NCBI GenBank assembly: GCA_020638975.1
Contig: JACKHN010000007.1
Coordinates: 124,001 to 188,000, forward strand
Reading direction: 5' to 3'
Source: Planctomycetaceae bacterium
Lineage (GTDB): Bacteria; Planctomycetota; Planctomycetia; Pirellulales; Pirellulaceae
Length of the DNA: 64,000 bases
A program made the translations under genes and the position numbers. The notes beneath the pieces were generated by a model. That model was not told the origin of the DNA, did not search any database, and saw only the letters and a list, made by a program, of their open reading frames with translations. Shown one piece after another: positions 17,667 to 25,538 of this stretch; within the stretch, counting starts at the first letter, position 1, and the number at the start of each line of letters is the position of its first letter.

Positions 17667-20600
17667 TTACAGGAACTCCGCAGGTGTTATTCTGGCCTTG
17701 GAAGATCGACTTCGCGACGCGCCGCGACGGACATCGGCGGCCACGATGCGACTCCACTTGGCGGGATTCACGATGCCACTTGAGTACAACAGCGCGTCGG
17801 CTTTCTCTGCCAAGTGACTTGCTTCCGAAACGGGCAGCCAGTCGGCCAGACGTCGTTGCAAGGCGGCGGCATAAATCGGCATATCAAGACGCTGCAGTGC
17901 CGCAATGGCGTGCTCAAAATGTACCTGTGGGTCCGAGTATAGCTGCGCGTGGCAGGCCTGTACGTTCAATACCAAGGCATTGGCCCACGGGGCATTCTCG
18001 CGTTGCAAGTGCTTAGCGTCTTTCCTGGCGATCCTCAGCAACCGTCGAGCATCGCCTTCGCCAGCGGCTGCAATTGCGGACAGGGCACGCAGGTAGCGGA
18101 AAAAGATCCGGACCGACTGGAACCGAAAGTACATCGACCACCGTAATCGCGGCCAGTGCTGTTGCAACCGCGTCCAAGCAGCCACGCCGCAACCGTCATA
18201 TAAGTCGATGAGCGTCTTCGCGATCAACGCCGCAACATGCTGAACATGGAAGTCACGCAGTGAACTGTGCGACAGCGCTTCGTCGCAGATCCCTCTTGCC
18301 GCTCGCGGATCATCGTCGGCCAATCGCGCCAGCGGAGCTCCCAAGGTCTGGATGTTCATGATCGCGTGCAGATTGCCTCGTTGGCGGGCATCATCCAAGA
18401 GCTGAACAGACAGTCGCTTCAGACTTGTATAGTCTCCAAACTGCGTGAGCGCCCACAGTCGGAAACAGTCGGCGGTATCGACTTCCCAGACAGTTCCAAC
18501 ACACTGTTCGCGAAAGATCGCCCGGGCCGCGACACATCGTTCGTTCGCTTGCCTCCAATGGCCCAAATGGAATGCCTGTACCCCTTTCGCCAATTCAACC
18601 ATGGCTGCAGCGTGCGGTTGATCCAGCGTGCTTGCTATCTCGGCTGCTTGGGCAATCGTCTCGTCGCAGCTGGGCTTCTGCGGCCATCCTTCCGTCGCCA
18701 ACATGAATGCTTCGAATGCCATCGCCCTCGCGAGTCGATACCTATCGCCCGATTGCTTCGCCAACCGCAAGTGATGGGTATGGAGAAGACCGCCACCAAG
18801 TGTGTCGAACATGCTAATGCCCGTGGCTGCGGACCACGTCAAGTCGACGCGTTCAAAATCGTCTCGAACGGGTCGAGACTTAGGTTGCCCACCGAGCGTC
18901 CCGATTGCTCGGCGCCAGATCAATCCGGCTGCCGTGACCAATGGTGTTTTGGGGAGCCGCAACCCGTGCGGCAATAAGAGTTCGCGGAACATCTGTTTGC
19001 CCAAATCGATGTGGCCGCTCACGCAGTATTGGTATGCTGCCTCTCGCAGCAGTTGCGGGCGACACTCGGCTGATTGCCGGGTAGCGGCTTGTTGGTACTC
19101 GCGAGCTGCGTCGTAGCTTTGACCGGCGTTTACAAGTGCAGTCGCCAGTTCGGCTTGGATGGTGCCGTGGTCCTCTCGTGAAGTATCGGCCAACGCGAGG
19201 GTTTGCCGATACAAGCGAGCAGCCCGTTCAAACGCGAGTGTGCTGGAGGCTTCCTTGGCCGCAACGAGTAGATACTCGACAGCACGGGGCACACGATCTG
19301 CCGCTAACAAATGATTGGCCAATGTTTCTGGGTCGGTGTCGCCAGACGCTTCCAAAGAATCGGCCAGCCTCAGATGGCGCGCACACCGAACTTCGGCACT
19401 CAGACGCACGGAAATGCACTCCCGAATCCGATCGTGATACGTCTCAAGAAGCTGCCCATCACTGGTTCCTGAACCTCGCACCAACAACAACGCCCGTAGT
19501 AGCGAGAGCGGTCGGTCGGCGGCCGTTAACTCGGCGGCCCGCAGAGTGTCCCGCAATCGAATGGGACGCCCTGCTAGCGCAACCAACTCGACAAGCTGGC
19601 GCGCATCATCGTCTAACCGACTGACCCGGTCCCAGATGGCTTCGTCCAGATCGATCGGGTGGCCGTGAGCGTTTGGAGTTGATAGCCCCAAACAGGCACG
19701 ATGTACAAGTTCTCTAATGAAGAAGGGGGCTCCTTTTGCTTCCTGGGCGATGTGTCTCGCCTGCGCTACATCGCCCCGATGTGCAATCAATAGACATCGA
19801 GCCAATTCAGCCGCATCGTCGCATTCCAGCGGCGGTACGTGGATGCGCGCCTCTGTCCATGTGGACGCTTCTCTAGAAGACCGCGTCGGCAATGCCGACA
19901 AGCACGGGTGTTGTCCGATTGCTTCGTCGCGATACGTCACCAGCAGCAGCATTCGTGGTGGTTGCAGACCGCTCACCAACTCTTGAATCACAATGCCACT
20001 GTCGGCGTCGCCCCACTGCAGATCGTCGATCCACAGGATCAGCGTTTGTCGTTGCCCAATGTGGAACAACAATTCGCGAAGTGCCTCGAATGCGCGTCGA
20101 CGCAGTTGAAGGACATCTGCGATCTTTTTTTCCCTCACGACTGCTGCAGCAGCGATTTGTGGGATTCTTCGGAGACCAGGAAACACCGTTGCCAGTGCAT
20201 CGATGTCCTTTGGCAACAGGGCAGCGAATTCTGGCCCGCTCAGCTCCTCCAAATATCTGCCGAGAGCATCGACAAGGTTGTCCAACGCTTTGTATGGCAC
20301 AGACTCGCACTCGTAGCAGCGACCCGCGAAAACCCTGCTACCAGTTTGAGATCCCATCTCCTCCAGAAAATGTTCAATCAGACGCGTCTTTCCCACACCC
20401 GAAGCCCCATGAATGTGGGCCACGATGGTCCTGCCAGTGGCCAAGTCGGTAGCGAGTCCACGGAGTCGCCGGACTTGCTCACGCCGCCCGATAAACGGGG
20501 TGTGCTGCTCCGGCGCGACCGGAGACGCCGAAGACAAAGCGATCTTGGATGGAGCGCAGCATTCGAGAACTTCCGCCGCACCAGCGCGCATGTCCGGCCA

Positions 20601-21938
20601 GGGGTGCAGAAGCCGCATGCACAATTCGTTTAGGTCCGGCGGCGTGGTCGGCACAAGCGCCGCGGGAGACAAAGGTACTTGAGTCAACTTCGCCTTTAAA
20701 AGCTCGTCGCGATTCCCCTTGATCGGTTTTTGCCCAGTCAGCGCCAGATACAACATCACGCCAATCGCATAGAAGTCGCTAGCGCCAGACAATTCGCTAC
20801 CGGCTGCTTGCTCTGGGGACATGTAGTCCAGTGTTCCTGCCCGGCCTAGGGGATCGGTCGTTGGTTCGCGCTCATCGAAATACGTCGTTGCCACGTCGAT
20901 TGTCGGTGGCGGTCGAAAGGCGATTTCGGCAGCCAATCCAAAGTCAAGTATCACCAAGCGTTCATGCTCGTCGATAATCATGTTGGAAGGTTTGAGATCG
21001 CGATGCAATCGGCCTGACTGATGAAGAAACGAGACGCCTTCCGCCATCTGACGGAGTGCGTTTCGCAACCTTGCTTCGCCATATGCATCCAAGATCCAGC
21101 TCGCCGGACTCGAATTGTGTTCGTCGAATCTCGTTGCATCAGAGCGCAGATCCTCCGTCGTATCGAGGCTGCCTAGGCCGATTTGCGTCGAGCCGCGACG
21201 TACATAGTCGAGGAACCCATTGCCCTTAATTAGTTCCATTGTAAGGAACCACTGATCGACCGAGGACACCAATTCGTACAAAGCAATCAAGTTGGGATGC
21301 ACGATCCCAGCTAACGCCCTGAACTCTCGCTTCAGGCGATACAGTTTTTGAGCATCAGCAGATTCTGAATTCGGACCGGGCAGCGTTCGAATCGTTTTCA
21401 AAGCAATCCGCTGCCCTCGCTCGCGATCCCAGGCTTCGTGAACCACGCCCATGCCGCCGATGCCGATTTGCTTCAAAAGGAAATAGCGTCCCGAGTTCGC
21501 GAAGCTTTCTGAATCCCGCAACTTGGACGCACCTTCGCAGATCGCCGGCCAATCAAGTTCACATTCACTTATGACCGATGCCCCGTCAATTTCCGCCCTT
21601 GGATCGACGTTCGTAAATGCTGTGCGCACCATGTACGCGTAGCTCACCAGACTTTGAACCGATGTTCTACAATTTCGCAATTGGGGCCAGGCGGTGAAGT
21701 ACGCATCAAGTTGCCGACCACATCCGCGTCGCCAACCGGACGCCAGATCCTTCTTCAAGTGCCAAGTCAGAAGGTCTGTTCTTACTGGATTTCCAATCAA
21801 CTCACGGAGTTCGCCCATCTGCGGAGGGCCCCCCAGCCGACACCATGCCTCTTCGATTTGGCGATCGATCTTGAGAAGATGTCGATACTGCGCCGAATCG
21901 CATCGGATTGGTGGTGGCGTTTCAAGCATGTGATGCAC
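17667..21938 (-). CDS. PknK-like Ser/Thr protein kinase with AAA ATPase and TPR-like regions
   Basis: This 1423-residue protein has an N-terminal extension (1-150) and a Hanks-type kinase domain (about 152-460) with a Gly-rich loop (GIGGMGVVHEAW), an ATP lysine (ALKTI), HRDLKPSNM, DFGLA and a SPEQ loop. An ATPase follows: FIGRREQ, Walker A GASGVGKTRL and Walker B LILWIDDLQWGD. The C-terminal 700 residues are helical repeats like TPR modules. This plan resembles mycobacterial PknK and other kinase-plus-STAND proteins, but no DNA-binding domain is seen. It heads the operon, is only 1 bp from the oxidoreductase, and is probably cytoplasmic. It may regulate the enzymes downstream, which is inference. 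GTG 21938 or ATG 21929 could be the start. Confidence 0.85.
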   Translation of the reverse strand: MHHMLETPPPIRCDSAQYRHLLKIDRQIEEAWCRLGGPPQMGELRELIGNPVRTDLLTWHLKKDLASGWRRGCGRQLDAYFTAWPQLRNCRTSVQSLVSYAYMVRTAFTNVDPRAEIDGASVISECELDWPAICEGASKLRDSESFANSGRYFLLKQIGIGGMGVVHEAWDRERGQRIALKTIRTLPGPNSESADAQKLYRLKREFRALAGIVHPNLIALYELVSSVDQWFLTMELIKGNGFLDYVRRGSTQIGLGSLDTTEDLRSDATRFDEHNSSPASWILDAYGEARLRNALRQMAEGVSFLHQSGRLHRDLKPSNMIIDEHERLVILDFGLAAEIAFRPPPTIDVATTYFDEREPTTDPLGRAGTLDYMSPEQAAGSELSGASDFYAIGVMLYLALTGQKPIKGNRDELLKAKLTQVPLSPAALVPTTPPDLNELCMRLLHPWPDMRAGAAEVLECCAPSKIALSSASPVAPEQHTPFIGRREQVRRLRGLATDLATGRTIVAHIHGASGVGKTRLIEHFLEEMGSQTGSRVFAGRCYECESVPYKALDNLVDALGRYLEELSGPEFAALLPKDIDALATVFPGLRRIPQIAAAAVVREKKIADVLQLRRRAFEALRELLFHIGQRQTLILWIDDLQWGDADSGIVIQELVSGLQPPRMLLLVTYRDEAIGQHPCLSALPTRSSREASTWTEARIHVPPLECDDAAELARCLLIAHRGDVAQARHIAQEAKGAPFFIRELVHRACLGLSTPNAHGHPIDLDEAIWDRVSRLDDDARQLVELVALAGRPIRLRDTLRAAELTAADRPLSLLRALLLVRGSGTSDGQLLETYHDRIRECISVRLSAEVRCARHLRLADSLEASGDTDPETLANHLLAADRVPRAVEYLLVAAKEASSTLAFERAARLYRQTLALADTSREDHGTIQAELATALVNAGQSYDAAREYQQAATRQSAECRPQLLREAAYQYCVSGHIDLGKQMFRELLLPHGLRLPKTPLVTAAGLIWRRAIGTLGGQPKSRPVRDDFERVDLTWSAATGISMFDTLGGGLLHTHHLRLAKQSGDRYRLARAMAFEAFMLATEGWPQKPSCDETIAQAAEIASTLDQPHAAAMVELAKGVQAFHLGHWRQANERCVAARAIFREQCVGTVWEVDTADCFRLWALTQFGDYTSLKRLSVQLLDDARQRGNLHAIMNIQTLGAPLARLADDDPRAARGICDEALSHSSLRDFHVQHVAALIAKTLIDLYDGCGVAAWTRLQQHWPRLRWSMYFRFQSVRIFFRYLRALSAIAAAGEGDARRLLRIARKDAKHLQRENAPWANALVLNVQACHAQLYSDPQVHFEHAIAALQRLDMPIYAAALQRRLADWLPVSEASHLAEKADALLYSSGIVNPAKWSRIVAADVRRGASRSRSSKARITPAEFL

Positions 21939-22353
21939 ACTGGCCCGTGGTCGAATTGTCCACTCGTCCTTGTCGGGGATGCATTGTAGCCAACTTGGCT
22001 ACGACAAAACAGTTAAATCAAGGGGGGAGCAGATCGACGGAGCCCCTTATCGGGTCGGTCGATCGAGCGAAATTTGTCGCCTCGGTGCGGCCAGCCTTCG
22101 CCATTCACAAGACAATACGGGCATTGGTGCTAGCAGCCAATGCAGTTGGAAGATCAATAGAAACGGCTACGCGGCCTCGATTGAGGGCAATCTTTAACGA
22201 TTGTATTGGTCTTGATGAACTAAATCGTCGTCAGGCTTGTCGCGGTCGCCGGAATTGTGCAGATCGTACGTGCGACTGGACGAAGAGACTCATAACGACA
22301 TTCGTCTCACTTCCAGTCTCGCGGCGATTCCCCCCACCTATCAAACGCACCTC
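21939..22353. other. Divergent intergenic region
   Basis: These 415 bases separate the leftward kinase operon from the rightward secreted protein and should contain the operon's promoter. I see no repeat, hairpin or convincing small gene. Short open frames in this stretch have no ribosome site and no recognisable features. Confidence 0.4.
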
Positions 22354-24084
22354 ATGTACCATTCTGCTGGCCTAAGAATTCGCTGCCTTTTGCTGACCGT
22401 GCTGGCCGCTACCAGCCCGTCGTTCGCGGATGGCGTGGATCGAAAGCTCGCCCCCGTGGTTGATCTTCACCCGCGGCACATGGAAGCAGCCTCGCTAGCT
22501 CCGGTCGAACCCAAGTCGCTAATCGTTGCGGCGGAAGCGGTGCCGCTCCCTGTGGAGGATACTGCGACCCCCAAACAGCACGACGAACGGGGGCCTGCTG
22601 TTCGTTATGCGACGCCTTTTGATCCCACGAGGCCAACACCGCATCAACACGCCACGGCTCGTGCCGAACCGGCAAGCCGGGTTTCGACGCTCGCGCCGGT
22701 GATTCGCGTCTACCAACCTCTGGCAAAGACCGCCCAAGAGACAATTCGTGAAGCGGATAATGCCCCTGCGGTGCCGAAGCCTTCCGCAAAGCAATTAGCG
22801 CCGTCTCGACCTACACTTGAGCCCGTATATCGCTCGACCTTCATGGCAACGCGCGAAGATCGCTTGGAACGCGTGGTGAAGAAGCGAAACTCGGCTATGA
22901 ATCATCACGATCCGCTTTCCGCTCGCATGATCGCGGCTCTTGATTCTTTCACACGACCAACGACAGTTCCCTTGGCCGCACTGTATCGCAATGAGTCGCC
23001 GGATAACTCGAAACAGAATGCCACGAATAAACCGAAGCTATCGGGATTCATCCAGGTGGCTGAGCGAGATCCTGTCGCCGCGACCGCTGAGCAGCAGAAG
23101 CTTCAAGTGGCGAGCAACTTGCAACAGACTGATAAGGTAACGCGTCGATCCACGCCAATCATCGTCGCTGCAACTCAGCCTGTGCTGCAAGTGTCACGAC
23201 CTACTACCGAACTTAATTTAACGTCAGAACCAGCGATCAAGATCGAAACGGCAGCAACCGCGAAACCGGTCGTTCCTCTCGAGAACAGGTTAGACATTGG
23301 AGCAGTCCTCGCAAAGCGGAACTCTCCGATTGTGGAGCTTGCTGCCGATCCAATCACGCAACAAGCGTCTAAAGCTGTGACAAGGCCCGAGCCCACATAT
23401 ACCTCGAGTCTCGGTCCGGTACTTAAGTTGGTCGAAGAAGCGACTCCCACAATCACCGAGTTCCTCCCTCAACAGCCCGTCGCAGCAGAGCCACTCATTC
23501 AATTTGCCGACGCAGAACCCCTGTTAGCGGTGCTTCAGCCTGCCCCTTCGCCTTCCGACTTGCCGGCACCCGCCGAAGAACCGGCACTCACACAAGAGCA
23601 GCTTGCCGACTTGGAAGAGATCGAAGCGTTTGAACTCGACCTGAAACCGATCCACGCGTTGTCCGCTCGTACAAAGCCGGAAGCAGGTGAGATGCCGAAG
23701 AACTATGCGGCGGCCCGGTTTGCCCGCGAAGGAGCAATCGCTCATACGATGGGCATCAGTCGGGCGCAAGCTGAGACGACGATGATGTGGGAAGCGCCGG
23801 CAATCTGTCATCGTCCGTTGTATTTCGAGGACATCAACCTGGAACGGCACGGGTACAAGGTGCCGCTAATTCAACCAGCACTTTCCGCGGCCCACTTCTT
23901 CGGTCGAGTTCCCTTGTTGCCTTACATGATGGTGAACGACGGGCCTCGCAACTGCCAGTACACCTTGGGGCATTACCGACCCGGCGACTATGCTCCCTAC
24001 TCGCTTTACATTCCGCGACTCCGCCTCGACGCGACGGCGGCTGAACTTGCGGTTGTCGCGGGTGTAATCTTTGCTTTCCCGTAA
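22354..24084 (+). CDS. Secreted proline/alanine-rich protein with a conserved C-terminal domain
   Basis: From ATG 22354 the protein has 576 residues: a signal peptide (GLRIRCLLLTVLAATSPSFA) and a long low-complexity linker rich in P, A, T and E (about 30-470), with recurring LAPV, LEPV and LGPVLKL blocks. A C-terminal domain (about 480-576) begins CHRPLYFEDINLERHG and includes SAAHFFGRVPLLPYM, then QYTLGHYRPGDYAPY. I recall similar C-terminal domains in other planctomycete exported proteins; function is unknown. The frame starts earlier, at 22237, but the extra 39 residues precede the signal peptide. No enzyme motif was seen. The gene ends 15 bp before the stop of convergent mnmE. Confidence 0.7.
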   Translation: MYHSAGLRIRCLLLTVLAATSPSFADGVDRKLAPVVDLHPRHMEAASLAPVEPKSLIVAAEAVPLPVEDTATPKQHDERGPAVRYATPFDPTRPTPHQHATARAEPASRVSTLAPVIRVYQPLAKTAQETIREADNAPAVPKPSAKQLAPSRPTLEPVYRSTFMATREDRLERVVKKRNSAMNHHDPLSARMIAALDSFTRPTTVPLAALYRNESPDNSKQNATNKPKLSGFIQVAERDPVAATAEQQKLQVASNLQQTDKVTRRSTPIIVAATQPVLQVSRPTTELNLTSEPAIKIETAATAKPVVPLENRLDIGAVLAKRNSPIVELAADPITQQASKAVTRPEPTYTSSLGPVLKLVEEATPTITEFLPQQPVAAEPLIQFADAEPLLAVLQPAPSPSDLPAPAEEPALTQEQLADLEEIEAFELDLKPIHALSARTKPEAGEMPKNYAAARFAREGAIAHTMGISRAQAETTMMWEAPAICHRPLYFEDINLERHGYKVPLIQPALSAAHFFGRVPLLPYMMVNDGPRNCQYTLGHYRPGDYAPYSLYIPRLRLDATAAELAVVAGVIFAFP

Positions 24085-24099
24085 AGGAAAGAAGTTACA

Positions 24100-25458
24100 T
24101 CACTTTCCGATACAGAAGCGGCTGAAAATTCGATCGAGGATGTCGTCGGTATAAACGGCGCCCACGACGTTTCCTAGCTCCTCGAGTACGATGCGGAGCT
24201 CCGCGGCAACAAGCTCTTCGCCTAGTGAATCGGTGGCCGCAATTTTCGCTTGATCGAGGCTCGCTCGGGCCAGTCGCAAGCTTTCGTGGCAACGCAAGGC
24301 AGTGCTGGTTACGGCGTTGCAGGAATCGTCCGCAAGTCGATCGTAGATGGCTTCGCACAGCTCCGTCATTCCAAGACCGGAGACGCTGCTTGTCTTTATC
24401 GACTCGCCCTCGAAATGGGAACAGGTCTCGGCATCGGCCTTTGTTACGACAATCAATCGTGGCACACGGATTTCGCGGAGGCATTCAGACCGTTCCCATT
24501 CGTTCATTGGTCGAGTCGCGTCGACACAGAACAAGACCAACGCAGCTTCGTCGTGCTTGCTGTGCGTCATGGCTTGCGATGCGAAAGGGATGCCATTTAG
24601 TTCCATGCACATTTCGACTCCAGCTGTGTCTACCAACGTGATCTCACGATCGCCGAGCATCATCCGACGAGCGACATAGTCTCGGGTGGTCCCTGATACG
24701 TCCGACACGATCGCTGCGGAATCCGCTACGAGAGCATTTAGCAAGCTGCTTTTGCCAACATTCGGACTTCCAACGAGCACGACGAGCGGAGCATCATCGA
24801 CCTCGGTACGAGTTTGAAGTTGTCGTTGGACGGCCTCGACGATCGTGGACGCTTCGTCGATACCTTGCACGAGTTCATCGCGTTCGATGAACTCGATATC
24901 CTCTTCGACGAAGTCTAGCCCGGCTTCCAGATGAGCCAGCATGTTGAGCAAGCGGTCTCGAAGTTCATGCAACGGAGCCGCCAAGCCGCCTGCCAACTGC
25001 GAGAGCGCGACGTCGAGATCGTGTTGGCTGGTCGCATCGATGACGCCGAGTACGGCTTCGGCCTGCGTCAGGTCCAGGCGGCCCGCGAGAAAGGCACGCA
25101 TCGTAAACTCGCCCGGCTGCGCTAAACGAGCCCCGTCCTTACAGAGCGACTGAACGATCGCCTCCAGTACAGGCGGGGATCCGATCGTATGCAACTCAAC
25201 GGTCGGCTGCCTCGTGTAACTTCGCTCATCAGGCCAGATATAGGCGGAACAAGGCACTTCCCCCAATGCCTCACCAATCAAGAAGCGGCCCTTGATTCGT
25301 TGCGACGCACTCAAGCAACGCCATTCGACTTCGCTACGAGACTTGAATCGCTTTGATACGACGGTCAGGGTGTCAGGCCCCGATACCCGTACGATTCCTC
25401 GAACTGCGCCCCCCAGTGCCGAAGCAACCGCCACGATCGTATCGTCGACTTGATGCAT
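24100..25458 (-). CDS. mnmE: tRNA modification GTPase MnmE (TrmE)
   Basis: MnmE works with MnmG to install the 5-carboxymethylaminomethyl group on wobble uridine 34 of certain tRNAs. The 452-residue protein has the N-terminal formyl-tetrahydrofolate-binding domain starting DDTIVAVASALGGAVRGIVRVSG, a helical domain split by the G domain, G1 GSPNVGKSSLLNAL, G2/G3 TTRDYV and LVDTAG, and G4 VVTKAD. The C-terminus is FCIGK, with the catalytic cysteine. yidC lies 80 bp upstream in the same direction, an arrangement related to the classic yidC-jag-mnmE block, here without jag. Confidence 0.95.
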   Translation of the reverse strand: MHQVDDTIVAVASALGGAVRGIVRVSGPDTLTVVSKRFKSRSEVEWRCLSASQRIKGRFLIGEALGEVPCSAYIWPDERSYTRQPTVELHTIGSPPVLEAIVQSLCKDGARLAQPGEFTMRAFLAGRLDLTQAEAVLGVIDATSQHDLDVALSQLAGGLAAPLHELRDRLLNMLAHLEAGLDFVEEDIEFIERDELVQGIDEASTIVEAVQRQLQTRTEVDDAPLVVLVGSPNVGKSSLLNALVADSAAIVSDVSGTTRDYVARRMMLGDREITLVDTAGVEMCMELNGIPFASQAMTHSKHDEAALVLFCVDATRPMNEWERSECLREIRVPRLIVVTKADAETCSHFEGESIKTSSVSGLGMTELCEAIYDRLADDSCNAVTSTALRCHESLRLARASLDQAKIAATDSLGEELVAAELRIVLEELGNVVGAVYTDDILDRIFSRFCIGK

Positions 25459-25538
25459 GGTCTTTGGTGTAGCGTTGTTTCGTCAAGATTGCCTGGGCAT
25501 TAGACCGCCACAGCCGCTACACGTCGGTGCGACTCGCA

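Noticed and set aside
19839..20633. A 264-codon rightward frame inside the kinase gene
   Set aside because: It is antisense to the kinase ATPase region, with no motif or ribosome site.
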